The notes: a model not told the origin generated them from the letters alone. 64,000 nt of DNA from PFJX01 sp963713085 (GCA_963713085.1 CAVQKQ010000021.1:45524-109523); one strand, 5' to 3'; positions 9,207 to 17,558 are shown, numbered from the stretch's first letter. A program made the numbers and translations.

Positions 9207-11423
9207 TCACTTGGTCGTGAAAGTAAATACACCATCCCAATCCGCGGGCGGCGGGTTGAAACGGAAGTGGGTGACCCGGTCCAGGTAGACCTGATACAGC
9301 TTGCAGGAATTGCCGCGGAGCAGTTCCGTGAGCTTGGTCTCGGCCTGGTCCCAGCGCTGGGCCTGATAGTCCGCCACCACGGCCTCGAACCGTTCGGCCT
9401 CCTGGGACTGTTCCGGAGTCAATTCCGCCGTGGGTCCCAGGGGTTCATAGATGGACACCGGCACATCCTTGCCCTTGACCCGGACCCGGTCGACGATGCG
9501 GAAGGCGAGGTCGGGGCAGGCCGCCCGGGTGACCTCGCCGACCAGCACCCCGACGCCATACTGGCGCGTGAGAGCCTCCAGGCGGGAAGCCAGGTTCACC
9601 GCGTCGGCCATGACGGTATAGGCCATGCGGAACTCGGAGCCCATGTTGCCCACGCTCATGCGACCGGTGTTGACCCCCACCCCGATCCTCATCGCCGGCC
9701 AGCCGCGGGCCTCCAACTGCGGATTCAATTCCTTGAGGGCGACCTGCATGGCCATGGCGGTCAAAACGGCGTCCCGGGCATGCTGGTCGTCGCTCATGGG
9801 CGCACCCCAGAAGGCCATGATGGCGTCGCCGATGTACTTGTCGATGGTGCCTCGCCCCTGCTGAACGACGCGGGTCATGGCCGACAGGTAGACATTGAGC
9901 AACTCGGCCAACTGGGCGGCTTCCAGCTTTTCGGAAATGCTGGTGAAGCCGACGATGTCGGAAAACAGCACGGTCATGACCCGGGACTCGCCGCGCATGC
10001 TGTAGCGGGCCGGGTCTTTGGCCATCTCCTCCACCAACTCGGGGGGGATGTACTGGCCGAACAGGCGGTTCATCTGGGCCTTGGAGCGGGCTTCCACGAA
10101 GAAGCCCCAACTCATGTTCAACACGAACAGGCCGGCCACCGCGATCAGCGGCGTTGCCAGGGCCAGGCTCATGTTGAGGGCCTTCCAGGCATAGACATCG
10201 AAGCCAAACAATCCCCCCAGCAACAGCAAGGTGAGGCCGGCTGCCCAGAGGGGCGTGAGCCAGGGCAAGGCCAGCGCCAGGATCAGGCCCAGCAGGACCA
10301 CGCCGGCGACCAGGCCCGCGCGGATGCCGGCCGGTTCCCATTTCACCTCGCTGTCCAGGATGCCGGAGATCAGGTTGGCGTGTATTTCGACGCCGGGGAA
10401 CGCTTTCTCGCCCGGCGTAACGCGCAGATCCATGATGCCCGGCGCGGTGGAGCCGATCAGGGCGATGCGCCCCTCCAGGCCGGCGGTGGGGGCACTGGCC
10501 TGGATCACGTCGCTGGCGGAGACGTAGGCGAAGGCGCCGGGGGCGCGATACGGCACCAAGGCCATGGCCCTGCCGTCCAATGGGATGGTCAAACCGTCCA
10601 GGTCCAGTGCTGGCGGGCTCCAGGCATGTCCGCCCGCCTTGCCGCCGGGCAGCAGTTTGACCTGCTCCGAGCCCATGCCGGCACGCACCAGGTTGAGGGC
10701 CAGCGAGCCGTAGCACCGTCCCTGATATGCCATCAGCACCGGCATGCGGCGGGCCACGCCATCGAAATCCGGATCCATGTTGAAGAAGCCGGCATAGGGC
10801 GTTTTTTCCTGCAGCCGCGCCAGATTGCCGTTGTAGCCAGCCGCCGCGACGGGGCGCAACCCCAGGGCATTGACCGCCTTGCAATCGACCACCGGCGTCG
10901 GCAATGCGCCGACGCTGTCCTGTCCCGCTTGAAAGCCGAAGTAATAGCCCAGCACCGCCGGACCGCTGGCCAGGGCAGTCGCCAGCTTGCCGTCGTAGTC
11001 GAGTTGTCCCCGCACCCGTTCCAGCCCGGCATGAAAACCCGCGTCGCCGGCGAGAGGTCCCCGGGCAAGTTTCTCGAGCACCGGCAGCCCGGAACTCTGG
11101 TCCGGTTCGGCGAAGATCACGTCGAAGCCCACCGCCGCCACACCGTAATGCTCGAACAGATTGTTGGTGAGCTGGGCGGTCAGTTCCCGGGGCCAGGGCC
11201 AGCGCCCCAACGCCTTGAGGCTTTTTTCATCGATGTCGACGATGACCACCCGTTCGTCCACGCTGTGGAGGCGGAACATCCGCACCTTGAGGTCGTAAAG
11301 GGCGGCATCCAGCTTGTCGATGATGTACAGGTTGTACCAGCCCGCGGCATGCCCCAGCAGCACCAGCAGCAATGCCAGGCTGGCCAGGAATTGGCCCAGG
11401 AAGCGCCGGGAGCGTTGGGTCAT
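9207..11423 (-). CDS. CHASE2-domain class III adenylate/guanylate cyclase
   Basis: This 738-residue membrane sensor has an N-terminal TM segment (about 10-29) and a large extracytoplasmic CHASE2 domain (about 35-345, with VIVDIDEKSLKALGRWPWPR and ALIGSTAPGIMDLRVTP). Three TM helices (about 350-445) and a class III cyclase domain (about 475-660) follow. The catalytic domain keeps both metal Asps (LFSDIVGFT and KYIGDAIMAFWGAP) and the substrate-contact region YTVMADAVNLASR. The Lys and Asp at the substrate positions favour ATP over GTP, which is an inference. The stop of the M48 gene is one base away, so the genes are co-transcribed. Confidence 0.93.
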   Translation of the reverse strand: MTQRSRRFLGQFLASLALLLVLLGHAAGWYNLYIIDKLDAALYDLKVRMFRLHSVDERVVIVDIDEKSLKALGRWPWPRELTAQLTNNLFEHYGVAAVGFDVIFAEPDQSSGLPVLEKLARGPLAGDAGFHAGLERVRGQLDYDGKLATALASGPAVLGYYFGFQAGQDSVGALPTPVVDCKAVNALGLRPVAAAGYNGNLARLQEKTPYAGFFNMDPDFDGVARRMPVLMAYQGRCYGSLALNLVRAGMGSEQVKLLPGGKAGGHAWSPPALDLDGLTIPLDGRAMALVPYRAPGAFAYVSASDVIQASAPTAGLEGRIALIGSTAPGIMDLRVTPGEKAFPGVEIHANLISGILDSEVKWEPAGIRAGLVAGVVLLGLILALALPWLTPLWAAGLTLLLLGGLFGFDVYAWKALNMSLALATPLIAVAGLFVLNMSWGFFVEARSKAQMNRLFGQYIPPELVEEMAKDPARYSMRGESRVMTVLFSDIVGFTSISEKLEAAQLAELLNVYLSAMTRVVQQGRGTIDKYIGDAIMAFWGAPMSDDQHARDAVLTAMAMQVALKELNPQLEARGWPAMRIGVGVNTGRMSVGNMGSEFRMAYTVMADAVNLASRLEALTRQYGVGVLVGEVTRAACPDLAFRIVDRVRVKGKDVPVSIYEPLGPTAELTPEQSQEAERFEAVVADYQAQRWDQAETKLTELLRGNSCKLYQVYLDRVTHFRFNPPPADWDGVFTFTTK

Positions 11424-11424
11424 G

Positions 11425-12387
11425 TCAGTTTTTCAACTGATAGAACCGCCCCGCCCCGGATTGACCCTCCGGAAGATTGTCCAGGCGATCGGACACCGCG
11501 TCGGCCAGCCGATCCAGGCGCACCTCGGGCAAGGGATGGGTCTTGAACAGCAGCGATACTCTCTTGTCACCCTTGGCCACGTGGCCGATATCCGCCAGTA
11601 CCGTGGGCAGGCCATAGGCGTCGTAGCCCGCCCGGGCGGCATAGACCAGGCCCAGGCGGTCCGCCTCGAACTCGGCGTCCTTGTCCAGGCCCCGCGCGAC
11701 GATCTCAGCGCCGTTGCCGATGATGTTCTGCACCATCTTCTCGTTGCTGTCGACCTTGCTGCCGAAGAAGCTGCCGACGGCGGCGATGGCCTGGGATTTC
11801 TGCAGCAGCTTGAGGTGGTGCTTCTTCACCACATGGCCGATCTCGTGGCCCAGCACTCCCGCCAGTTCCGCCTCGTTGTGCAGCTGGCGATACAGGCCCC
11901 GGGTCAGGAATACATAGCCCCCCGGCGCGGCGAAGGCGTTGATGTCCTCGCTTTCGATCACGCCGAAGTGCCAATCCAGGTCAGGACGTTCGCTCTGCAG
12001 GGCGACCCAGCGGCCAACCCGGTTGACATAGCGCTGCAAGGCATCGTCCCGCACCAGATGGGCGGCGCCCAGCAGGTTGCCGGCGATCTGCTGGCCGATG
12101 CGCTCCTCCTCTTCGAGGGATGTCTTGCCCTGCAGCAAGGCCTTGAGCAACTGGTCTCCGGGTTGTTCCTTGGCCAGGGCGGGAGCGGCCGGTTGGCTGG
12201 GGGCATTGGGCGCGTTGGGCGCCACCGGTTGGGCGGGCTGCTGAGGGGCCGGGGCCGTGGTGGATTCCTTGCCCTTGAGCTTCTTCTTGAAAAAGCCATG
12301 CAGGGCATCGCTGAATTCGTCGGCCTGGGCCAGACCCGTGCCCAGCATCAGCACCAATAACCAGCCAAATATGGGTTTCCTGTTCAT
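11425..12387 (-). CDS. M48-family periplasmic metalloprotease
   Basis: The 320-residue protein has a signal peptide (residues 1-22, ending GLAQA) and a Pro/Ala-rich linker (about 44-72). The M48 peptidase domain contains the zinc motif HEIGH (181-185) followed by VVKKHHLKLL, and the third-ligand region DAEFEADRLGLVYAARAGYD. It resembles the BepA/LoiP type of outer-membrane quality-control proteases but lacks visible TPR repeats. Its ATG overlaps the stop of the SH3 gene (ATGA), and its own stop is next to the cyclase start. This suggests a periplasmic stress unit. Confidence 0.9.
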   Translation of the reverse strand: MNRKPIFGWLLVLMLGTGLAQADEFSDALHGFFKKKLKGKESTTAPAPQQPAQPVAPNAPNAPSQPAAPALAKEQPGDQLLKALLQGKTSLEEEERIGQQIAGNLLGAAHLVRDDALQRYVNRVGRWVALQSERPDLDWHFGVIESEDINAFAAPGGYVFLTRGLYRQLHNEAELAGVLGHEIGHVVKKHHLKLLQKSQAIAAVGSFFGSKVDSNEKMVQNIIGNGAEIVARGLDKDAEFEADRLGLVYAARAGYDAYGLPTVLADIGHVAKGDKRVSLLFKTHPLPEVRLDRLADAVSDRLDNLPEGQSGAGRFYQLKN

Positions 12388-12902
12388 AGTCCGTTATCTC
12401 CCCAAGGACTGTTGTTCGACTTGGTTTCCGTCTTGGGCTCGGGCAACTGGGCCAGATTGCGCCGCACCAGTCCGGCGGAATGGGCGAACTGCTCCGCCGC
12501 CGCGCGGCTCGCCACAAACTGGTCCATGGCGGCCAGTTCCTTGGCATCGAATTTCGCGGCCTTGAGATCTTCCTCGTTGAGGCCGCGCAGGCCCGCCACC
12601 GCCACCACCTGGCTGTTGTCCCGATTACTGGTGAAGGCGGCGAGATCCGCGGCGCTGGCGCCGGAGGCGTTGGTCTTGACCGACAGGATGCGCACCCAGC
12701 CCACCTTGCCGGCGGTCTTGATCTCGGTCCAGCCGCCCTTGCGCGCCAGGATCTCCACCGCGCTTCCCTTCGCCACGCGCTTGACTGTGGCCGCGCTCGA
12801 GGTGGGCTCGGCCTTCATGTCCTCGTCCTTGATCAGGCTGCCGGTGCCCGCCCACGCGGGCAGTGCCAGCAAGCCAGTCAGGAGTATCAATAAGCGTTTC
12901 AT
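12384..12902 (-). CDS. SH3-like domain exported protein
   Basis: The start at 12902 gives MKRLLILLTGLLALPAWAG, a clear signal peptide, so the much longer open frame upstream is not coding. The 172-residue protein has a bacterial SH3-like domain (about residues 30-78: VKRVAKGSAVEILARKGGWTE, then VGWVR). A helical region with RGLNEEDLKAAKFDAKELAAMDQF follows, and a Ser/Asn-rich tail. SH3b domains commonly bind peptidoglycan or act as protein-interaction modules. It is first in the SH3 - M48 - cyclase - phosphodiesterase unit. Confidence 0.85.
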   Translation of the reverse strand: MKRLLILLTGLLALPAWAGTGSLIKDEDMKAEPTSSAATVKRVAKGSAVEILARKGGWTEIKTAGKVGWVRILSVKTNASGASAADLAAFTSNRDNSQVVAVAGLRGLNEEDLKAAKFDAKELAAMDQFVASRAAAEQFAHSAGLVRRNLAQLPEPKTETKSNNSPWGDNGL

Positions 12903-12965
12903 GATTGTCCTCTCTCTCCGGGATGGGCAATGATACATCCCGCTTCCAGTTGCTATGATGGCCCC

Positions 12966-13760
12966 ATGCGAGTGCTCATCGACTTTCTCACCCGACGCGG
13001 AGCCGCGGTTCTGGCCACCTGGCGCATCTGGCGCGCCACCCTGTCCTTCGCCGGGGAAGTCCTGGTGGCGTCGCTCTCCCCGGCCCTCTACAACAGCGCA
13101 ACGCGCATGGTGGTGATGAAGCAGATCTACTTCACCGCCTGGCAGATCCTGCCTGGATACACCCTGTTCGCCGCCCTGCTCTCCTTCGTCCTGATCCAGA
13201 TCGTGGTCACCACCGCCGCCCATTACGGCCTGTCGGAGTACGCCCTGGAAATGAGCATGCGGGTCCTGGTGCTGGAGATCCTGCCCCTCACCACCGCCCT
13301 GTTCGTGGCCCTGCGCTCTGGGTCGGCCATCAACACCGAGGTGGCGCTGATGAAGATCAACAACGAGATCGACGCCCTGGAAGCATCCGGCGTCGACACC
13401 CTGCGCCTGGAGTTCATGCCCCGGGTCATCGGCGGCGTGATCTCGGTGCTGGCCCTGACCGCCGTCACCAGCGTGTTGGCCCTGGTCCTGGCCTATCTGG
13501 CCGTCTACGGTTTTCAACCCTGGAGTTTTCATGATTTCACCCGGGTCATGGGCAAGGTGTTCGACGGTGCGGTCATGGCAGGCATCTGGCTGAAGAGCCT
13601 GGCCTTCGGCGTGGCGGTCACCAGCATCCCGGTGACCGAGGGCCTGGCCACGCCCAAGAAACTGTTCATGGTGCCGATCTCCGTGCTGCGCGGCATGGTC
13701 CGGCTGTTCTTCGTGCTGATGCTGATCGAGGTGGCGTCATTAGCCTTCAAATACATCTGA
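12966..13760 (+). CDS. MlaE-family ABC transporter permease
   Basis: This is the permease of an Mla-like lipid transporter in the inner membrane. The start at 12966 gives MRVLIDFLTRRGAAVLATWRIW. The 264-residue protein has about five TM segments and the MlaE hallmarks: ALFVALRSGSAINTEVALMKINNEIDALEASGVDTLRLEFMPR as the cytoplasmic coupling loop and FGVAVTSIPVTEGLATP near the end. It resembles the subfamily paired with separate MCE proteins. It is followed at five bases by a truncated ATPase gene and then an MCE protein gene. Confidence 0.9.
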   Translation: MRVLIDFLTRRGAAVLATWRIWRATLSFAGEVLVASLSPALYNSATRMVVMKQIYFTAWQILPGYTLFAALLSFVLIQIVVTTAAHYGLSEYALEMSMRVLVLEILPLTTALFVALRSGSAINTEVALMKINNEIDALEASGVDTLRLEFMPRVIGGVISVLALTAVTSVLALVLAYLAVYGFQPWSFHDFTRVMGKVFDGAVMAGIWLKSLAFGVAVTSIPVTEGLATPKKLFMVPISVLRGMVRLFFVLMLIEVASLAFKYI

Positions 13761-13765
13761 ACTGG

Positions 13766-14197
13766 ATGGAGGACGACGCCCAGCGGCGCAAGTTCCTTAG
13801 CGACAACGGCGAGGTTGCCCTGGTCTCGCCGGATATGCCGCTGCGCGCCAATCTGTCGGTGCTGGAAAACATCGGCGTGATTCCCCAGTTCCACCAGAAC
13901 CTGAGCTATCTGGACGCTGCGGATATCGCCTGGAACCTGCTGCTGGCCGCTGGCCACACCGATATGGCCTACAAGCGCGACCCCGACCTGAGCCATGCCG
14001 AGCGCTTCGTGGCCAAATTGTTGCGGGCGGCCGTGAGTGCACCGTCTATCATCCTGATCGATCGACCGGGTATGCTGTTGCCCGACGTCCATTACCCGCC
14101 GTTCATCGACGGCCTGCTCGGGCGCCTGGCTTCCCACCTGAATGACTGTTGGATTGTGGATTACCGATGGAACGAGCCCCTCTACGCGCCCCGCTGA
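13766..14197 (+). CDS. degenerate Mla-type ABC ATP-binding protein lacking Walker A
   Basis: The protein occupies the ATPase slot of the operon but has only 143 residues. It aligns by eye with the second half of an Mla ATPase. PLRANLSVLENIG matches the region after the Q-loop, LSHAERFVAKLLRAAVSAPSIILIDRP matches the signature-to-Walker B stretch, and DCWIVDYRW matches the H-loop region. The P-loop is absent, the signature is LSHAE in place of LSGGQ, and the Walker B Glu is Arg (IDRP). The frame stays open upstream into the permease gene, where VISLQIHLNW resembles an ATPase N-terminus, so a non-ATG start is possible. The end overlaps mlaD, so the frame looks maintained and not decayed. Confidence 0.75.
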   Translation: MEDDAQRRKFLSDNGEVALVSPDMPLRANLSVLENIGVIPQFHQNLSYLDAADIAWNLLLAAGHTDMAYKRDPDLSHAERFVAKLLRAAVSAPSIILIDRPGMLLPDVHYPPFIDGLLGRLASHLNDCWIVDYRWNEPLYAPR

Positions 14198-15165
14198 TCA
14201 AGAACCTGGAATTCAAGGTGGGCCTGCTGCTGGCCCTGACCGTGCTGCTGATCCTGGCCTTCGCGGGCTATACCCTGTATGCCCGGGGCGCCTTCCAGCC
14301 CACCCGCACCCTGATACTCACGGCACCCCAGGCTGACAACGTGGAGGTGGGCATGGCCATGACCTTTTCGGGCTTTCCCATCGGCGAGGTCAAGCGCCTG
14401 GGCCTCACCCCGGACGGCAGCGTGCGCATCGAGATGGCGATTCCCCAGAAGGATGCCAAATGGTTACGCAAGAGCAGCGTCTTCACCCTGGAAAAACCCC
14501 TGGTGGGCAGCGCCAAGATCAAGGCCTTCAGCACCGACCTGAAGGATGCACCCCTGGAGGACGGCGCGGTCCGGACATTGATCACGGGTGACGCCACCCA
14601 GGAGATTCCGGTGCTGATCGAACGGGTAAAGGACATCCTGGAAAACGTCAAGGCCATGACCGACCAGGATTCCTCCATCAACCGCACCCTGGCCAACGTG
14701 GAGACGGTGACCGGTCGCATGCAAGGGGAATACGGCGTCCTGGAGGGCGTGCTGGGCGGCCCGGACAAGGCCAAACAGGTGGTAGGCGCCCTGGAAAAGG
14801 CCAACACCCTGCTGGCCTCCCTCAACGGCGTCTCCCTCAAGGTGGATACCCTGCTGACCAAGACCGACGCCCGGATGTTCGGCCAGGATGGCGTCATGGA
14901 CCAGGCCCAGCAATCCGTCGCCAAGGTCAACGCCATCCTGGGCGACGTGCGGGAAAGCCTGAAGAAAGCCGATGTGATCCTGGCCAACGCCCAGACCGCC
15001 AGCGCCGATGTGGCCCAGATCACCGGCAACGTCAAGGCGGCCACCACCGACATGGCCCAGCTGCGCACCGAGATCGATGACAGCGTGCGCAAGGTCAACC
15101 ACCTGATCAACGAGATCAACAAGAAGTGGCCCTTCGCCCGCGACGTGGAGATCCGCACGCCATGA
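14167..15165 (+). CDS. MlaD/MCE-family substrate-binding protein
   Basis: This periplasmic MCE protein is anchored by one N-terminal TM helix (about residues 16-38). The start at 14167 gives MERAPLRAPLIKNLEFKVG; an earlier ATG adds only six unlike residues. The MCE domain is about 45-120, with ADNVEVGMAMTFSGFPIGEVKRLGL, and a long helical region follows (about 150-325) rich in Asp/Gln/Val heptads such as DQAQQSVAKVNAILGDVRESLKKAD. MCE proteins form hexamers that ferry phospholipids between membranes. The gene overlaps the truncated ATPase upstream by 31 bases and the lipoprotein gene downstream by four (ATGA). Confidence 0.9.
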   Translation: MERAPLRAPLIKNLEFKVGLLLALTVLLILAFAGYTLYARGAFQPTRTLILTAPQADNVEVGMAMTFSGFPIGEVKRLGLTPDGSVRIEMAIPQKDAKWLRKSSVFTLEKPLVGSAKIKAFSTDLKDAPLEDGAVRTLITGDATQEIPVLIERVKDILENVKAMTDQDSSINRTLANVETVTGRMQGEYGVLEGVLGGPDKAKQVVGALEKANTLLASLNGVSLKVDTLLTKTDARMFGQDGVMDQAQQSVAKVNAILGDVRESLKKADVILANAQTASADVAQITGNVKAATTDMAQLRTEIDDSVRKVNHLINEINKKWPFARDVEIRTP

Positions 15166-15833
15166 ACTGCCTCGTTTCGCTCCTGCTGGCCGCCCTGCTG
15201 CTGACCGCCTGCGGCGGTGCACCGCCGCCCCCGGACTGGAAGCTGAACGCGGTGAGCCTGATCGAACATTTCCAGCAAAGCTGGCTGGAGGGGAACGGCA
15301 AGTCGGCGGATCTGGCGCTGGAAAAGGCTCGAAGCGAAATCGCCAAGACCGGCCGCCTGGACCTGCTGGCGCGCCTGGAGGTGGCGGCATGCGGCACGCG
15401 CAGCGCCGGTCTCGACTTCGGGCCCTGCGACGGCTTTGCCCGGCTAGCGCCGGATGCCACCACCAACGACCGGGCCTATGCCCGCTTCCTGACTGGGGAT
15501 TGGACCGGGCTGGATGGCAAGTTACTGCCGGCTCAGTATGCCGACCTGGCCGGCGCAAAGGACGACGCCTCAGCAAACCATGCCCTGGCGGGGATCAAGG
15601 ACCCCTTGCCCCGCCTGATCGGCGCGGCCCTGTTGTTCAAGACTGGCCGGGCCGACCCGGCCACCTTGCGGCTGGCGATGGACACCGCCTCGGCCCAGGG
15701 CTGGCGCCGCCCGCTGCTAGCCTGGCTGGAGGTGGAACTGCGGCGCGCCCGGGGTGCCGGTGACAACCAGGCTGCGGACCAACTGCAGCGCCGCATCGAC
15801 CTGATCCTGGAAAAGTCGCCACCCCGGCCCTGA
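15162..15833 (+). CDS. uncharacterised lipoprotein of the Mla-like operon
   Basis: The start at 15162 overlaps the mlaD stop (ATGA) and gives MNCLVSLLLAALLLTACGGA, a lipoprotein signal with lipobox LTAC. The 223-residue mature protein is Ala/Leu/Asp-rich and looks helical, perhaps TPR-like, with two Cys pairs (ACGTRS and FGPCDG). It is not an obvious PqiC or MlaA homologue. Position as the last gene of the permease-ATPase-MCE unit suggests an auxiliary outer-membrane component, which is inference from context only. Confidence 0.75.
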   Translation: MNCLVSLLLAALLLTACGGAPPPPDWKLNAVSLIEHFQQSWLEGNGKSADLALEKARSEIAKTGRLDLLARLEVAACGTRSAGLDFGPCDGFARLAPDATTNDRAYARFLTGDWTGLDGKLLPAQYADLAGAKDDASANHALAGIKDPLPRLIGAALLFKTGRADPATLRLAMDTASAQGWRRPLLAWLEVELRRARGAGDNQAADQLQRRIDLILEKSPPRP

Positions 15834-15880
15834 TTCGGCGCATACCCGACTGTTCTGGTCGGTTTATTAGTAATTTCTTA

Positions 15881-15886
15881 TATAAT
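15881..15886 (+). promoter_or_regulatory. -10 box upstream of the YeeE pair
   Basis: A perfect TATAAT hexamer lies in a notably AT-rich stretch (about 15862-15888) within otherwise GC-rich DNA, 30 bases upstream of the first YeeE/YedE start. No good -35 is visible at 16-18 bases spacing, so the promoter may need an activator or be controlled by a regulator binding the AT-rich stretch. Confidence 0.55.
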
Positions 15887-15915
15887 CACGCCCGCCTGAT
15901 CTTATGGAGGAGAAC

Positions 15916-16470
15916 ATGGACTGGCTTATCCATCCCTGGCCCTGGTATGTCGCGGGCCCCTTGATCGGTCTGATGGTTCCGCTGATGCTGTTCATCGGCA
16001 ACCGCTCATTCGGCATATCCAACAACCTGCGCCATTTGTGCGCCATCACCCAGCCCGCCCAGGTCGAGGTGGACTTCTTCCGTTACAACTGGAAGGAGCA
16101 CACCTGGAGCCTGGTGTTCGTGGTCGGCACGGCCCTGGGCGGCTACCTCGCCGGGGTGGTCTTCGCCAACCCGGATCCGGTGCAACTCAGCCAGGCCGCT
16201 CAGGACATGCTGACCAGTTGGGGATACACCCAGCCGGGCCTGAGCCTGGTGCCGGAAGAGTTGTTCTACCCCAGCCTGCGCAACGCCACCTTCCTGTTCG
16301 CCGGCGGGGCCGTGGTCGGCTTCGGCACACGTTATGCGGGCGGCTGCACCTCCGGCCACGCGATTACCGGATTGGCCACCCTGCAGTTGCCTTCCCTCTA
16401 CGCGGTCCTGGGCATCTTCGGCGGCGGACTGCTGTCTTCCTGGTTCTTGGCTCCCTGGGTATTGATATGA
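15916..16470 (+). CDS. YeeE/YedE (TsuA-like) family membrane protein, first half
   Basis: This 184-residue polytopic protein belongs to the YeeE/YedE sulfur-transport family. A GGAGG ribosome site at 15906-15910 lies inside codon 1-2 of the ATG at 15904 and five bases before the ATG at 15916, so 15916 is the true start (MDWLIHPWPWYVAG). The diagnostic GTRYAGGCTSGHAITGLA, with the Cys used for thiosulfate handling in TsuA, is near residues 140-157. About five TM helices are seen. The stop overlaps the start of the second YeeE gene (ATGA), so the pair is made together. Confidence 0.9.
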   Translation: MDWLIHPWPWYVAGPLIGLMVPLMLFIGNRSFGISNNLRHLCAITQPAQVEVDFFRYNWKEHTWSLVFVVGTALGGYLAGVVFANPDPVQLSQAAQDMLTSWGYTQPGLSLVPEELFYPSLRNATFLFAGGAVVGFGTRYAGGCTSGHAITGLATLQLPSLYAVLGIFGGGLLSSWFLAPWVLI

Positions 16471-16901
16471 CCTCTTCCGATATCAGGCGCTATTTCCCCT
16501 ACCTGGCGGTGGGCATCCTGTTCGGCTTCGTGCTCATCAAGTCGGAAGCCGCCTCCTGGTACCGTATCCAGGAGATGTTCCACTTCCAGAATTTCCACAT
16601 GTTCGGCATCCTGTTTTCCGCCATCGCCACCGGCTTCATGAGCATCCAGATCATCCAGCGCATGGGCCGGAAATCGGCGATGGACGGCCAGCAGATCGCG
16701 ATCCCTGAGAAAATGCCCGGCAAGGTGAGCTATATCGTCGGCGGATTGATATTCGGCTTCGGCTGGGGCCTGATCGGCCTCTGTCCGGGGCCGGTTTTCG
16801 CCCTGGCCGGTACCGGCTCACTGGGCGCCCTGTTCGTCCTGGCCGGCGCCCTGCACGGGACGTGGCTGTACGGCGCCCTCAAGCACCATCTGCCCCATTA
16901 A
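16467..16901 (+). CDS. YeeE/YedE family membrane protein, second half
   Basis: The 144-residue protein is the second half of a split YeeE/YedE (PmpB-like) transporter. It begins MTSSDIRRYFPYLAVGILFG and has about four TM helices. It contains the second conserved Cys motif GWGLIGLCPGPVFALAG near residue 107-123. Together with the preceding gene it would rebuild the two-repeat TsuA fold that imports thiosulfate or related sulfur species. The substrate is inferred from family only. Confidence 0.9.
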   Translation: MTSSDIRRYFPYLAVGILFGFVLIKSEAASWYRIQEMFHFQNFHMFGILFSAIATGFMSIQIIQRMGRKSAMDGQQIAIPEKMPGKVSYIVGGLIFGFGWGLIGLCPGPVFALAGTGSLGALFVLAGALHGTWLYGALKHHLPH

Positions 16902-16932
16902 TTCCTTTCCCAACAGTATCAAAGGGGTTTCT

Positions 16933-16961
16933 TTGACAGTCGCCGAGTGGGCGACTAATCT
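16933..16961 (+). promoter_or_regulatory. promoter with inverted-repeat operator before the SCP2-like gene
   Basis: TTGACA at 16933-16938 is followed at 17 bases by TAATCT (16956-16961). The spacer holds a perfect inverted repeat, AGTCGCC-GAGTG-GGCGACT (16938-16956), which overlaps both ends of the core promoter and would suit a repressor. A terminator role for the hairpin is less likely because no run of T follows. Confidence 0.55.
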
Positions 16962-17008
16962 TTCCGCCCGTTTATTACATTAATCACATCTGCACAAGGA
17001 GACATACT

Positions 17009-17515
17009 ATGCGCATCACTTCCCTGGCTTTGGCCGCCGCCGGATTGGTTTCCCTGTCCGCCCAGGCAGCCCCGTTGATGTCCGCCGAGTGGGCCGTCCA
17101 GGCCTGCAACTACTGGAACACCAACCCCGCCCTCACCACCGAACTCGCCGAAAAATGGGCGAAGAACGATGGTGGCCGCGGCTACAAGGTTATCCACATG
17201 TACCGCACCGATTGCGGCGAGGCCACCAAGGTGGAAATGACCATCTCCACCAAGGGCGGCAAGACCACCTGTGTCTACGCCGGACCGGTCCAGCATGCCA
17301 AGCTGGACTACGACATGGACTACCTGATGCACGCCGAGACCAAGCGCTGGCATGAGATGGGCGCCGGCGAATACGGACCGATGCGCGCCATGACATTCGG
17401 CCGCCTCAAGTTCGATGGACCTATGATGGAAGCCATGAAGGTCATGGGCCCGTTCGAACAGTTCCTGCTGATCCCCGGCAAGGTGCCCGGCGACGATACC
17501 TGCCCGGCCAAGTAA
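17009..17515 (+). CDS. exported SCP2 sterol-binding-domain-like protein
   Basis: The 168-residue protein has a signal peptide (residues 1-20, ending LSAQA). The C-terminal part (GPMRAMTFGRLKFDGPMMEAMKVMGPFEQFLLIPGKV) resembles the lipid-pocket end of SCP2-like domains, while the front has three Cys (ACNYW, TDCGEA, TTCVYAG). An AAGGAG ribosome site is upstream. The SCP2 call is moderate; ligand and role are unknown. It follows the YeeE pair but has its own promoter and ends in a terminator, so it is probably a single-gene unit. Confidence 0.7.
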   Translation: MRITSLALAAAGLVSLSAQAAPLMSAEWAVQACNYWNTNPALTTELAEKWAKNDGGRGYKVIHMYRTDCGEATKVEMTISTKGGKTTCVYAGPVQHAKLDYDMDYLMHAETKRWHEMGAGEYGPMRAMTFGRLKFDGPMMEAMKVMGPFEQFLLIPGKVPGDDTCPAK

Positions 17516-17529
17516 GCGGCCTTCCGGTC

Positions 17530-17558
17530 AAAAAAGCCCGCGTAACGCGGGCTTTTTT
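17530..17558. terminator. bidirectional intrinsic terminator
   Basis: The stem AAGCCCGCG/CGCGGGCTT with a TAA loop is flanked by A-run and T-run, so it works for both strands. It sits between the convergent SCP2-like gene and the DUF2322 gene and touches the latter's stop codon. Confidence 0.9.

Noticed and set aside
9267..11546. 759-codon open frame on the plus strand
   Set aside because: It lies antisense to the CHASE2 cyclase gene, is rich in His, Gln and Gly without any domain, and results from high GC at third positions of the opposite strand.
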